Shown one piece after another: positions 18,098-27,148 of a stretch of DNA of 45,562 bases. The position numbers and the translations under genes are program-made. The stretch is from contig JAFEGA010000012.1 of the NCBI GenBank assembly GCA_018240285.1, positions 1-45,562 of the forward strand, given 5' to 3'. Every line of letters starts with the position of its first letter. The stretch's first letter is position 1. Source of the stretch: Pseudomonadota bacterium. GTDB taxonomy: Bacteria > Pseudomonadota > Gammaproteobacteria > Burkholderiales > Nitrosomonadaceae. The notes below the pieces were generated by a model that saw only the letters and a list, made by a program, of their open reading frames with translations, made no database searches and was not told the DNA's origin.

Positions 18098-19270
18098 TTA
18101 CGATGTACTGTCGTGCCAGTCATAGCCGAGTGCGCCTTGCATCAAGCGCACGATATAAAAGCTTAACCAATTCACCAGATGATTGCGCCATGAAAAAATC
18201 CTTCTATTGTCCGGCGTAACCGGGATTGATTCCTGGGCGATCGCGGTCTTTAGGCTGAGTCTTAACGCTGCGGCAAATGACGGGTCTTTGACCAGAACAT
18301 TGGCTTCGCGCGCCAGCAACAGGCTGAAAGGATCGATATTCGAGGAGCCCACCGTGGCCCAATATTGATCGATGACGGCGACTTTGGCGTGCAGATAACT
18401 GCGATTATATTCGTAAATTTTTATGCCCGCTGCTAGCAGATTCTCGTATAGCGCTTGCGTGGCATGGTACTGCAAGCGGTATTCGATTTTGCCTTGCAGC
18501 AAAAGTTCGACTTGCACGCCGCGCCGGGCAGCATTTTTCAACGCATTGCTGAACTTTCTTCCTGGCAGGAAATAGGCATTGGCGATGATAATCTCGCTGC
18601 GTGCTTGGTTGATGGCATCCAGATAAGCATGCTCGATGTCATGCCGGTGACGCCAATTATCCCGTATCACTAACGCAGCGCTTTGATCTCCGCATGGCTT
18701 GACTGAAGGTTTTATCGCGGAAGGATGAACCCAGCGCTTTTTGAAATGAGCCCATGCGACAACCATCCACAGATGTTTGGCCGCTTGATGGATTTGAACC
18801 AGTAACGGGCCTTGGATCGCAACGGCATAATCAAAGCGGGGGATTAGATTTTCCGGATTGTGCTGGTCGTCGATGATATTGATTCCGCCGATAAAGGCGG
18901 TTTGCGCATCGATCACGGCTAATTTTCTGTGCATGCGGCGCAGCCGGTAGCGCCGCGGTTTTGAGAAAAAGAATTCTGGGCGGAATATCAGTACCTTGAT
19001 ACCGGCTTGAAGCATGCGCTGTATTTCTTCCCGGGGAAGATCCTGAGAGCCGAAACCATCGAGCAGCAGGTATACCGATACACCCCGTTGCGCCGCGCGT
19101 ATCAGCGCTTCCGCAATTTTTCTGCCGATTACATCGTATTCGAAAATATATGTTTCCAGGTGAACTTCAACTTGGGCTTTGTTGATTGCAGTTTCCAGTT
19201 CCGGGAAATATTCCGCGCCATTTTGCAACAGAGTGATTCGATTGTTTGCGGCAAAATGGAAATTTCTCAT
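18098..19270 (-). CDS. clsB: Cardiolipin synthase B-like phospholipase D protein
   Basis: Phospholipase D-superfamily enzyme of 390 residues, expected to make cardiolipin (ClsB type, from phosphatidylglycerol and a second phospholipid). Two HKD motifs are clear: HRKLAVIDAQTAFIGGINI (first half) and HAKVAVIDQYWATVGSSNID (second half). The N-terminus lacks the two membrane segments of ClsA-type enzymes, and length matches ClsB. It lies between nadA and sua5 with short spacers on the same strand. Confidence 0.9.
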   Translation of the reverse strand: MRNFHFAANNRITLLQNGAEYFPELETAINKAQVEVHLETYIFEYDVIGRKIAEALIRAAQRGVSVYLLLDGFGSQDLPREEIQRMLQAGIKVLIFRPEFFFSKPRRYRLRRMHRKLAVIDAQTAFIGGINIIDDQHNPENLIPRFDYAVAIQGPLLVQIHQAAKHLWMVVAWAHFKKRWVHPSAIKPSVKPCGDQSAALVIRDNWRHRHDIEHAYLDAINQARSEIIIANAYFLPGRKFSNALKNAARRGVQVELLLQGKIEYRLQYHATQALYENLLAAGIKIYEYNRSYLHAKVAVIDQYWATVGSSNIDPFSLLLAREANVLVKDPSFAAALRLSLKTAIAQESIPVTPDNRRIFSWRNHLVNWLSFYIVRLMQGALGYDWHDSTS

Positions 19271-19307
19271 GCGGCGGATTTTCAGGCATAAATTTGGTGC
19301 TACGCGA

Positions 19308-20405
19308 CTACGAGATTTTCAGCATTCTATCCAACGCAATCCTCGCCAGCTTGGCTTCATGCTCGGGGACTTTGATCTGATTCACCACATTGCCGCTGAC
19401 CAGATTTTCCAGCGCCCAGGCCAGATGCTGCGGATCGATCCGCGCCATGGTCGAGCACATGCATACCATCGGCGACATAAATTGCACGATTTTATCTTGC
19501 GCTTTGAATTCTTCCGCGATGCGGCTGACCAAGTTCAATTCGGTGCCGACCAGCCAGCGCGTGCCGCTTTTTGCCGCCGCGATGGTTTTGATGATGTATT
19601 CCGTCGAACCGACATAATCCGATGCCTTGCAGACTTCAAAGCTGCATTCCGGGTGCGAAATGACAATGCCATCGGGGTGTTGATTACGAAAACGGATGAT
19701 ATGCTGCGGTTGAAACATTTGATGCACCGAGCAATGGCCTTTCCACAATAAGATTTTGGCTTTCTTGATTTGCTCGGCGGTCAATCCACCCATGGGTTCG
19801 TCAAAATTCCATACTGCCATTTCATCCAACGGAATGCCCAATTGATGCCCGCTCCAGCGGCCCAGGTGCTGGTCCGGGAAGAACAGTACTTTCTCGCGTT
19901 GCTGGAATGACCATTGCAGAATCTTACCGGCGTTGCTGGAGGTGCAGACGATGCCACCATGCTCGCCGCAAAAAGCTTTGAGATCTGCGGCGGAGTTGAT
20001 GTAGGTGACCGGCGTAATCGCTTCATCGGGATCGAGTATATCGGCAAGCTCACGCCAGGCGCGCTCGACATTGGCGAGACTCGCCATATCGGCCATGGAA
20101 CAACCGGCCGCCATGTCGGGCAGGATTGCGATTTGCTGCGGACTGGAGAGCATATCCGCAACCTCCGCCATAAAGTGAACACCGCAGAAAACCAGGTAAT
20201 CCGCATCCGTTTGCGCGGCAAGATGGGAAAGTTTTAACGAATCGCCGGTTAAGTCGGCATGCCGGTATACATCGGCGCGCTGATAATGGTGCGCCAGAAT
20301 GACAGCGCGCTTTCCCAGTGCTTTCTTGGCGGCGATGATGCGTTGCGCGCACACCTCGTCTTGCAGTAGATCATATTGGTCAAATTCAAGGGCTTGTTGA
20401 TGCAT
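19308..20405 (-). CDS. nadA: Quinolinate synthase A
   Basis: [4Fe-4S] enzyme that condenses iminoaspartate with dihydroxyacetone phosphate to quinolinate in NAD synthesis. The 365-residue protein shows AVILAHHYQRADVYRHAD, the first cluster Cys in YLVFCGVHFMAEVADML, MAAGCSMADMA, the Cys of IVCTSSNAGK, HPECSFEVCKASDYVGST and the last cluster Cys in MVCMCSTMARIDPQHL. It heads the leftward run to clsB and sua5. Divergent from lptC with a 213-base gap. Confidence 0.96.
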   Translation of the reverse strand: MHQQALEFDQYDLLQDEVCAQRIIAAKKALGKRAVILAHHYQRADVYRHADLTGDSLKLSHLAAQTDADYLVFCGVHFMAEVADMLSSPQQIAILPDMAAGCSMADMASLANVERAWRELADILDPDEAITPVTYINSAADLKAFCGEHGGIVCTSSNAGKILQWSFQQREKVLFFPDQHLGRWSGHQLGIPLDEMAVWNFDEPMGGLTAEQIKKAKILLWKGHCSVHQMFQPQHIIRFRNQHPDGIVISHPECSFEVCKASDYVGSTEYIIKTIAAAKSGTRWLVGTELNLVSRIAEEFKAQDKIVQFMSPMVCMCSTMARIDPQHLAWALENLVSGNVVNQIKVPEHEAKLARIALDRMLKIS

Positions 20406-20532
20406 TGTGGTTTATTGTTTCCAATTTGTTAATGGCACGATGCACATTACTCTACATCAAAATATAAATTCAAGCTGAAATTTAAAGATCCGGCACCGGG
20501 ATTGATTCGTTAAATCGGAATTAATGTTCTGT

Positions 20533-20538
20533 TATAAT
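20533..20538 (+). promoter_or_regulatory. Probable -10 box for the lptC operon
   Basis: TATAAT lies 80 bases before lptC in the divergent nadA/lptC gap (20406-20618). The -35 region (about 20510-20515, TTAAAT) is weak. No other regulatory motif stands out in this gap. Confidence 0.35.
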
Positions 20539-20618
20539 TCAAAAAAATGAAAAGTGTAACCGGTAGTGTTCGAATGATTCCAGATGTTTGTGAGTAAAGA
20601 AACGAGTAATATTTCCCA

Positions 20619-21194
20619 ATGAGCGATCGCCTGCGTCTAAAATCTCCGTTGATTTTTTTGATCTTGTTGGGCGCATTGACATTCTGGCTCGATCGTGTGA
20701 CCCGTCCGCCGGAGCAGATAAAAGACAGCGATCTGAATCGTAACCCGGATTATATCGTAGAGAATTTATCCGGTATCCGCATGGATTATGCGCGCGAAAT
20801 CGAACGTAAATTTACCGCGGAAAAGCTATTTTATTATCTTGATGAGAAGGTTACGGAGTTGGAACATATCAATTTCACCAATACGGAACCGGAAAAGCCG
20901 CTGATACGCATGTTTGCCGATCGGGCAGTGGTGAAAAGTAAAGGTCAGGATATTTATTTAATGGGTAATGTGACGGCAGTTAGAGGAATGGATGGGGAAA
21001 AAAGTAAGATCACGTTAACGACAAATTTCTTGCATCTTATCCCGGATGAAAGTCTGATTAAAACGGATCAGCCTGTGACCATTTCCAGATTTAATACCAT
21101 AGTTAATGCGAATGGACTGGAATTCAATAACCGTATCGGGATGATAGAGCTTTTGTCCGATGTCCGAGCAGTCAATAAAAAAAGTAATCGATAA
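20619..21194 (+). CDS. lptC: LPS export protein LptC
   Basis: Inner-membrane component of the Lpt bridge that moves lipopolysaccharide to the outer membrane. 191 residues with one N-terminal membrane anchor (about residues 10-25, PLIFLILLGALTFWL) and a periplasmic beta-jellyroll segment (for example RMFADRAVVKSKGQDIYLMG). Sequence conservation in LptC is low; the call rests on topology, length and its place directly before lptA and lptB. The usual kdsD/kdsC genes are not upstream. Confidence 0.9.
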   Translation: MSDRLRLKSPLIFLILLGALTFWLDRVTRPPEQIKDSDLNRNPDYIVENLSGIRMDYAREIERKFTAEKLFYYLDEKVTELEHINFTNTEPEKPLIRMFADRAVVKSKGQDIYLMGNVTAVRGMDGEKSKITLTTNFLHLIPDESLIKTDQPVTISRFNTIVNANGLEFNNRIGMIELLSDVRAVNKKSNR

Positions 21195-21197
21195 AAT

Positions 21198-21731
21198 ATG
21201 AAGATATTGTTTGCTATTGGTTTTTGTGGTTTGTTTTTTATCCAATCCGCCACCGCTGAACGCGGTGACCGTGAAAAGCCGATTCATCTGGAAGCGGATC
21301 GCGCTACGGTGGAGGATGTGAATCGTAAAGAGGGCAGCCGGATCAGTACATTCACCGGGAATGTCGTGCTGACGCAAGGCACCTTGCGGATACTAGCCGA
21401 TAAATTGGTGATGAAAGAGGATCAGCAAGGATTCAAGCATGCCACTGCAACAGGAAATTTGGTCAGTTTCCGTCAGAAACGCGATCGCATGGATGAATAC
21501 GTTGAAGGGTGGAGCGAGCGAGCGGAGTACGACAGTAAAACAGACAAGATTGAATTATTCCGTCAGGCGCGGTTAAAGCGCGGTTCCGATGAAGTGCATG
21601 GCGACTATATTTCCTATGATATGGGTACCGAATTTTTCAAGGTTGTCGGCAGCAAGGAGCGCGGTGTTGAAAACGGTCCCGACAAGCGGGTACGAATAAC
21701 CATTCAACCTAAAAATAAATCCGAACAATAA
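21198..21731 (+). CDS. lptA: LPS transport periplasmic protein LptA
   Basis: Periplasmic bridge protein that polymerises head-to-tail between LptC and LptD. 177 residues: signal peptide to about residue 20 (QSATA, then ERGD), then an OstA-like domain beginning KPIHLEADRATVEDVN and containing STFTGNVVLTQGTLRILADK and ATATGNLVSFRQKRD. It starts three bases after the lptC stop and precedes lptB, so all three are co-transcribed. Confidence 0.94.
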   Translation: MKILFAIGFCGLFFIQSATAERGDREKPIHLEADRATVEDVNRKEGSRISTFTGNVVLTQGTLRILADKLVMKEDQQGFKHATATGNLVSFRQKRDRMDEYVEGWSERAEYDSKTDKIELFRQARLKRGSDEVHGDYISYDMGTEFFKVVGSKERGVENGPDKRVRITIQPKNKSEQ

Positions 21732-21765
21732 ATCTTCGATTGAAGATCTGAATTAGTTTCAGAAA

Positions 21766-22488
21766 ATGAGTGAGCTAAAGGCGAATAATTTAAAGAAACG
21801 CTATAAATCGCGTACAGTTGTTCAGGATGTATCTTTTACACTGAGCAGCGGCGAGGTGATTGGCTTGTTGGGACCCAATGGCGCAGGAAAAACCACTTGC
21901 TTTTATATGATCGTCGGTTTGGTGCCGCTGGATGGCGGCGGGATTTATTTGAACGATCAGGATTTAGGGCAACTGGCGATTCATCAGCGTGCCAAGCTCG
22001 GGTTGAGTTATCTGCCGCAAGAAGCATCCATTTTCCGGCGCATGACCGTGGAAGAGAATATTCTGGCGGTGCTCGAGTTGCAGAATTTTGATGAAGACAC
22101 GAAACAGCGGCATTTAGATGACCTATTACACGATTTGCACATTACACATCTGCGCGATAATTCCGCGATCAGCCTGTCCGGAGGTGAACGCCGCCGTGTT
22201 GAAATAGCGCGTGCATTGGCATCGCAGCCGCGCTTTATTCTGCTGGATGAGCCTTTTGCCGGCGTTGATCCGATTGCTGTCATCGATATCCAAAAAGTGA
22301 TTGCCTTTCTTAAGGAACGGGAGATTGGCGTGCTCATTACCGATCATAATGTGCGCGAGACGTTAGGAATCTGTGACAGGTCTTATATCATCAGTGAAGG
22401 CCGCGTGCTGGCTCAAGGTAAACCCGAAGAGATTATCGATAATGAGAAAGTTAGGGAAGTTTATTTGGGAGAACATTTCCGCCTGTGA
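21766..22488 (+). CDS. lptB: LPS export ABC transporter ATPase LptB
   Basis: Cytoplasmic ATPase that powers LPS extraction through LptFG. 240 residues with Walker A ([20 protein letters not shown]), Q-loop ([18 protein letters not shown]), signature [15 protein letters not shown], Walker B ([16 protein letters not shown]) and the switch His ([10 protein letters not shown]). The RRMTVEEN segment following the Q-loop is typical of LptB. Followed closely by rpoN, the common proteobacterial order. Confidence 0.96.
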   Translation: MSELKANNLKKRYKSRTVVQDVSFTLSSGEVIGLLGPNGAGKTTCFYMIVGLVPLDGGGIYLNDQDLGQLAIHQRAKLGLSYLPQEASIFRRMTVEENILAVLELQNFDEDTKQRHLDDLLHDLHITHLRDNSAISLSGGERRRVEIARALASQPRFILLDEPFAGVDPIAVIDIQKVIAFLKEREIGVLITDHNVRETLGICDRSYIISEGRVLAQGKPEEIIDNEKVREVYLGEHFRL

Positions 22489-22542
22489 CAGGATGTGCCG
22501 GCTGAGGCTGGAATGCTTGGTAATCATTGATTTCTCCGAATT

Positions 22543-23991
22543 ATGAAGCCGGCACTCCAATTAAAGATATCCCAGCAGCTCAAGCTTACGCCGCAACTGC
22601 AACAATCCATCCGGCTATTGCAGTTATCCACACTCGAACTCAATCAAGAAATTGAAAGAATAGTGCAAGAGAATCCATTGCTGGAAATATCCGAGGAATG
22701 GAACGCGCCACTAGCTGACAATTCCTATGAACACGTGCAATCGGCTGAAGAATCAGCAGATCTTGAAGGCGCTTCGGCAACGGACGAGATTGCGGAAGTT
22801 AAAACGGAGCAGGAAGATAGTTTTTTGCAGGATTCCGAATGGCAACAAGAAAGTATCTCGTATGGCACACCTGAGGACGATGACGCGGAAGCACCGCAGA
22901 TACCCGACCGGCCTTTAAGTCTGCGCGAGCATCTGAATTTTCAGGTTTGCCTGAGCCAGCTTTCCGAGCGTGAAAAAATAATCATTGGCGCGCTGATTGA
23001 TAGTCTCGACGATGATGGCTACTTGTTACAAGACTTAAATGAGCTGATGACTTTGTTGCCGCCGGAATTGGACATCAGTTTCGATGAAATACAAAGCGCG
23101 CTTCAGCAGTTGCAACATTTTGATCCAGCCGGTGTAGGCGCGCGCAACTTACCGGAATGTCTGGTATTGCAGCTGCAGGCGATGCCTGGCAACGTCGAGC
23201 ACCGCGAGCAAGCGATTAAGGTAGTGCAAGAATATCTGGAAATTCTGGCATCGCATGATTTCAGTCAACTGAAGAAGCTATTGGCCTGTGATGATCAAAG
23301 TTTGCGAGCTATCAACAAATTGATCACTGGTTTAAATCCCAAACCGGGCGCGCAGTTCGATTTTCATAGCGAACGTTACATCGTGCCGGATATCACCGTG
23401 ACGAAAAAGGATGGCATATGGGGGGCGACCCTTAACAGTCATGCTATCCCGCGCCTCAATATCAATCGTCTCTATGCTAACATACTTAAACAGGAGCATC
23501 GCTCCGCACATCAGCTGATTAGTCAACTGAATGAGGCCAAATGGTTAATTAAAAATATTGAGCAACGTTCCAATACCATTTTGAGAGTAGCCAGTGCAAT
23601 CGTGGAACGGCAGCAGCAGTTTTTTGAGCATGGCGAAGTTGCGATGCGGCCGCTGGTGTTGCGCGAAATTGCGGAAACGTTGGGTCTGCATGAATCGACA
23701 GTATCTCGGGTAACGACACAAAAATTTATGTATACTCCGCGGGGTATTTTTGAACTGAAATATTTTTTTGGCAGCCATGTCGCTACGGATACAGGAGGAG
23801 CCTGTTCGGCTACTGCAATTCGTGCGCTGATCAAGCAATTGGTACAGGAAGAAAATCCAAGAAAGCCACTGAGCGATAATAAAATTTCGAATATTCTTGA
23901 GCAACAAGGCATAGTCGTTGCGCGTCGAACCATAGCGAAGTATCGGGAATCGTTACAGATTCCGGCAGCAAATCTTCGCAAATCATTTTAA
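22543..23991 (+). CDS. rpoN: RNA polymerase sigma-54 factor
   Basis: Alternative sigma factor that needs AAA+ activators and usually drives nitrogen, flagellar or stress genes. 482 residues: Gln/Leu-rich region I (QQLKLTPQLQQSIRLLQLST), acidic region II (about 60-125), core-binding region III, helix-turn-helix (REIAETLGLHESTVSRVTTQ) and the RpoN box (ARRTIAKYRES) near the C-terminus. The set rpoN-hpf-ptsN downstream is typical. In an ammonia oxidiser the regulon is not obvious from this window; the flagellar promoters visible here are sigma-28, not -24/-12 type. Confidence 0.97.
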   Translation: MKPALQLKISQQLKLTPQLQQSIRLLQLSTLELNQEIERIVQENPLLEISEEWNAPLADNSYEHVQSAEESADLEGASATDEIAEVKTEQEDSFLQDSEWQQESISYGTPEDDDAEAPQIPDRPLSLREHLNFQVCLSQLSEREKIIIGALIDSLDDDGYLLQDLNELMTLLPPELDISFDEIQSALQQLQHFDPAGVGARNLPECLVLQLQAMPGNVEHREQAIKVVQEYLEILASHDFSQLKKLLACDDQSLRAINKLITGLNPKPGAQFDFHSERYIVPDITVTKKDGIWGATLNSHAIPRLNINRLYANILKQEHRSAHQLISQLNEAKWLIKNIEQRSNTILRVASAIVERQQQFFEHGEVAMRPLVLREIAETLGLHESTVSRVTTQKFMYTPRGIFELKYFFGSHVATDTGGACSATAIRALIKQLVQEENPRKPLSDNKISNILEQQGIVVARRTIAKYRESLQIPAANLRKSF

Positions 23992-24010
23992 TCAGATTAA
24001 AGGAAGGATA

Positions 24011-24337
24011 ATGAATCTAAAACTTACCGGTAACCATGTAGAGATAACTGATGCCATGCGTGATTATGTTACCTCAAAGATCAGCAAAATTACTCGTCAT
24101 TTCGATCATGTCATCGATGTCAGCGTCATTTTATCGGTAGAAAAGCTCAAACAAAAAGCGGAAGCCAATGTGCATATACGCGGTAAAGATATTTTTGTCG
24201 AAACCGACAGTGAAGACATGTATGCATCGATCGATAGCCTAGTAGACAAATTGGACCGGCAAATCCTCAAACATAAGGAAAAAAATCTTGAACGGCGCAA
24301 TCATGGCGCATTGAAAGATCAAGATCTAGAGCAATAG
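24011..24337 (+). CDS. hpf: Ribosome hibernation promoting factor
   Basis: Short-form HPF/YfiA protein of 108 residues that binds the 30S decoding region and helps form inactive 100S ribosome dimers during starvation. The beta-alpha-beta fold pattern is clear: LKLTGNHVEITDAMRDYVTS, then KAEANVHIRGKDIFVETDSE and DMYASIDSLVDKLDRQILKH. It lacks the C-terminal dimerisation domain of long HPF. AAGGAAGGATA precedes the ATG. Location after rpoN is conserved in proteobacteria. Confidence 0.94.
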   Translation: MNLKLTGNHVEITDAMRDYVTSKISKITRHFDHVIDVSVILSVEKLKQKAEANVHIRGKDIFVETDSEDMYASIDSLVDKLDRQILKHKEKNLERRNHGALKDQDLEQ

Positions 24338-24347
24338 AGTGTTGCAG

Positions 24348-24368
24348 CATCATGCTTTAAGCATGATG
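24348..24368 (+). repeat. Inverted repeat between hpf and ptsN
   Basis: CATCATGCTT (24348-24357), one T, then AAGCATGATG (24359-24368): a perfect palindrome that as RNA gives an 8-bp stem with a 5-nt loop. No T-run follows, so it is more likely an RNA processing or stability element, or an operator, than a terminator. Confidence 0.4.
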
Positions 24369-24403
24369 TGCATCATTATTCAAATGAAATCAATCCATTT
24401 TTC

Positions 24404-24871
24404 ATGAATCAAATTTCGCAACTGCTGCCGTTGTCCAATGTCATTGTCGATCTGGATGTCAGCAGCAAAAAACGTGTTTTTGAACAAGCCGGACTATTAT
24501 TCGAAAATACCAATCAGATTGCGCGCAGCCAGGTTTTCGACAGCCTGTTTGCACGTGAGAAATTGGGGTCAACCGGTTTAGGGCAAGGTGTCGCTATTCC
24601 GCATGGGCGGATTAAAGGGTTGCGCGAAGCGATCGCGGCGCTGGTGACGATGAAAGAAGCGATCCCGTTCGATGCGCCCGACGGCCAGCCGGTTAACATT
24701 GCCTGTATTTTATTGGTTCCGGAAAAAGCCACTGATAAGCACTTGCAGATTTTGAGCGAGCTGGCGCAAATGTTCAGTGATAAGCAATTTCGTGAAAGCA
24801 TCCTGAAATGTAAGGATGCCGCACAAATCCATAAACTCATTACAGACTGGGAGCCCAATGTCGCGAATTAG
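24404..24871 (+). CDS. ptsN: PTS IIA-like nitrogen regulatory protein PtsN
   Basis: Phosphorylatable EIIA(Ntr) domain that regulates rather than transports. From the ATG at 24404 there are 155 residues starting NQISQLLPLSNVIVDLDVSS, where family members start; an upstream frame to 24368 has no homology. The phospho-acceptor is His67 in GVAIPHGRI. Two downstream motifs, PFDAPDGQPVNIACILLVPE and HLQILSELAQMFSD, are conserved. It overlaps hprK by 14 bases. No ptsI, ptsH or ptsP homologue is in the window. Confidence 0.94.
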   Translation: MNQISQLLPLSNVIVDLDVSSKKRVFEQAGLLFENTNQIARSQVFDSLFAREKLGSTGLGQGVAIPHGRIKGLREAIAALVTMKEAIPFDAPDGQPVNIACILLVPEKATDKHLQILSELAQMFSDKQFRESILKCKDAAQIHKLITDWEPNVAN

Positions 24872-25811
24872 CATTGCACAGCTTTTCGAGGACAAGAAAG
24901 ACAAACTCAAGCTGACTTGGATAACCGGTCAGGCTGGCGGTAATATCGAGCTTAGTGAAGAGGAAATAGCGCAATCGGGCCAGGGTATGATCGGCCATTT
25001 AAATTTCATTCATCCGGATTGGATCCAGGTCATCAGCAGCGATGAAATTCATTATTTGAACAAATTGGATGCCACCGCGCTCGAGAAAAAGATCAATCAG
25101 CTGACGCAGATTAATTTGGCTTGCATCATTGTCGCTGACAATGCCGAGGTTCCACCGCCGATCTACAATATGGCAAGCGAATGCAATATTCCTTTATTGC
25201 ATTCACCTTATCCCGGTCTGGAAGTGATTTGGCTGATTCGCACTTATCTGAGCACTGTACTGGCGCCTTCGTGCAGCCTGCATGGCGTGCTACTGGATGT
25301 GCTCGGCATGGGGGTGATGATCACCGGCGAAAGCGGGGTCGGTAAAAGCGAATTGGCGTTGGAATTGATTAGCCGCGGTCATGGTTTGGTTGCGGATGAC
25401 GTGGTGGAATTGCGGCGTATTGCGCCGGAAACTTTGGAAGGCCGTTGTCCGCCGATGCTGCGGGATTACCTGGAAGTGCGCGGCCTGGGTATGTTGAATA
25501 TCCGCACAATTTTCGGTGAAACGGCGGTGCGGCGGCATAAAAATATGAAACTGATCGTACATTTGCAAAATAGCGGGGGATCCAGTTCGGGTGTGATGGA
25601 ACGCTTGCCGATCAGTGATCTTACCGAGAACATTATGAATGTCGATATCCGCAAAGTCGTTATTCCTGTGGCGGCTGGGCGTAATCTGGCTGTTCTGGTG
25701 GAAGCGGCGGTGCGCAATTACGTGTTGCAATTGCGCGGGATCGATGGCACAAAGGAATTTATCGAACGCCATGAGCGTGAGATGAATAATGAATTAATTG
25801 ATAAGAATTAA
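24858..25811 (+). CDS. hprK: HPr kinase/phosphorylase
   Basis: Bifunctional enzyme that phosphorylates and dephosphorylates Ser of HPr. The ATG at 24858, overlapping the ptsN end, gives 317 residues starting SRISIAQLFED. N-terminal regulatory domain, then Walker A (GESGVGKSELALELI) and the family signature EVRGLGMLNIRTIFGE. The set ptsN-hprK is common in betaproteobacteria, where an incomplete PTS has a regulatory role; rapZ, often next, is not found here. Kinase motifs are intact. Confidence 0.95.
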   Translation: MSRISIAQLFEDKKDKLKLTWITGQAGGNIELSEEEIAQSGQGMIGHLNFIHPDWIQVISSDEIHYLNKLDATALEKKINQLTQINLACIIVADNAEVPPPIYNMASECNIPLLHSPYPGLEVIWLIRTYLSTVLAPSCSLHGVLLDVLGMGVMITGESGVGKSELALELISRGHGLVADDVVELRRIAPETLEGRCPPMLRDYLEVRGLGMLNIRTIFGETAVRRHKNMKLIVHLQNSGGSSSGVMERLPISDLTENIMNVDIRKVVIPVAAGRNLAVLVEAAVRNYVLQLRGIDGTKEFIERHEREMNNELIDKN

Positions 25812-25885
25812 CGCTCGTTCGGATTAATTCTTCTTATTCATTTAGCAGATTCTCAGGGAGTGACCTCCAAATCAATGCCACGCCT

Positions 25886-26500
25886 ATGAATCATCCACAA
25901 ACGATTACCTTGGCTTTCACCGGCGCATCCGGCATGCCGTACGGTATCCGTTTGCTGGAAGTGCTGTTGCAGCAAGGTCAGCAGGTTTACTTGCTGTATT
26001 CAAAAGTGGCACAAGTGGTGGCGCAACAGGAAATGAATTTGGCGCTGCCTTCCAGTGCCAAGGAAGCGGAAGCTTTTTTTAACCGCCGCTATCAAACGCC
26101 GGAGGGGCAATTGCGCGTGTTCGGGCGCGAGGAATGGTTTGCGCCGGTTGCTTCCGGTTCTAACCCGGCAGATGCGATGGTGATTTGTCCCTGCACCATG
26201 GGGACTTTGGCTGCGGTCGCTGCAGGCATGAGTCAGAATTTGATCGAGCGTGCCGCGGATGTGACATTGAAGGAAAACCGGCCGCTGATCATCGTGCCGC
26301 GGGAAATGCCGTTTTCGGCGATTCATCTGGAAAATATGCTCAAACTGGCGCGTAGCGGTGCCGTCATTTTGCCGGCCAATCCCGGTTTTTATCATCATCC
26401 GCAAACAGTGCAGGATTTAGTGGATTTCGTCGTGGTGCGTATCCTCGATCATTTGGGTGTGAAACATAATCTGATTGCCCGCTGGGGTGAGCAAAACTGA
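25886..26500 (+). CDS. ubiX: Flavin prenyltransferase UbiX
   Basis: Prenylates FMN to make the cofactor for UbiD decarboxylase in ubiquinone synthesis. 204 residues: GASGMPYGIRLLEVLLQ at the FMN-binding N-terminus, the central CPCTMGTLAAVAAGMSQNLI, and the C-terminal REMPFSAIHLENMLKLARSG plus FYHHPQTVQDLVDFVV. All match UbiX/Pad1. Ubiquinone is the electron acceptor downstream of the cytochromes at the left end, but the genes are not linked otherwise. Convergent with the next gene with an 11-base gap. Confidence 0.94.
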   Translation: MNHPQTITLAFTGASGMPYGIRLLEVLLQQGQQVYLLYSKVAQVVAQQEMNLALPSSAKEAEAFFNRRYQTPEGQLRVFGREEWFAPVASGSNPADAMVICPCTMGTLAAVAAGMSQNLIERAADVTLKENRPLIIVPREMPFSAIHLENMLKLARSGAVILPANPGFYHHPQTVQDLVDFVVVRILDHLGVKHNLIARWGEQN

Positions 26501-26511
26501 GGCGTGTTTCT

Positions 26512-27138
26512 TTATTGACACTCGCTAGTGGAAATGTTTTGTAGCACTGACGCTGGTGTGAGGTGATGATCCTTAGTGCGGAAGATTCCCGCCTCAGTTA
26601 CCACATAATGCATCGAGATATCATGCGCTTGGGGATAAACGCTGTCGATCCGCTGTAGTTCGAATGCCACGCCAATAGTGAGCGGTTGATGCTCGTAAGT
26701 TGCCAATGTGCGGTCGAAGTAACCGCTGCCGTAACCCAGCCGGTAACCGTGCCGGTCAAATCCGACCATCGGGATAATCACCGCATCCAACCGGACAATC
26801 CGCGTTTCCAGCGGTACCGCAATGCCGTAAGCGCCGCTTTTTACCGGCGTATCCGGCGACCACTCGCGGAAACACAGCGGCTCATTCTTGCCTGTTACTT
26901 CCGGTAGCGCCAGCGTTGCGCCGTGCTGCAAGAAATATTCAGCGATAGACCGCGGATCGTATTCACCGCGGAACGGCCAATAAATTCCGATGATCATGTC
27001 CCGCGGCTGCGGGAGGCCTTGTTTGAGGAAACCGGTGATTGCCCGGCTCCATAACCGGTGATGTTCCGCCGGTATGGCTTCGCGGGCGGCAATTAGTTGT
27101 TTGCGTAAATTTTTCTTCCACTCCGGCAAATTATCCAT
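26512..27138 (-). CDS. 5-formyltetrahydrofolate cyclo-ligase
   Basis: ATP-dependent enzyme converting 5-formyl-THF to 5,10-methenyl-THF. 208 residues with the N-terminal RKQLIAAREAIPAE, IGIYWPFRGEYDPR, and the conserved C-terminal MVGFDRHGYRLGYGSGYFDR substrate/ATP loop. It starts 10 bases after the mutY stop on the same strand, so it is probably co-transcribed with mutY. In some bacteria this gene shares a transcript with 6S RNA (ssrS); none was recognised here. Confidence 0.92.
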   Translation of the reverse strand: MDNLPEWKKNLRKQLIAAREAIPAEHHRLWSRAITGFLKQGLPQPRDMIIGIYWPFRGEYDPRSIAEYFLQHGATLALPEVTGKNEPLCFREWSPDTPVKSGAYGIAVPLETRIVRLDAVIIPMVGFDRHGYRLGYGSGYFDRTLATYEHQPLTIGVAFELQRIDSVYPQAHDISMHYVVTEAGIFRTKDHHLTPASVLQNISTSECQ

Positions 27139-27148
27139 GATTCTTAAC

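Noticed and set aside
23523..23981. Minus-strand frames opposite the end of rpoN
   Set aside because: rpoN is unmistakable on the plus strand with HTH and RpoN box; the antisense frames are shadows.
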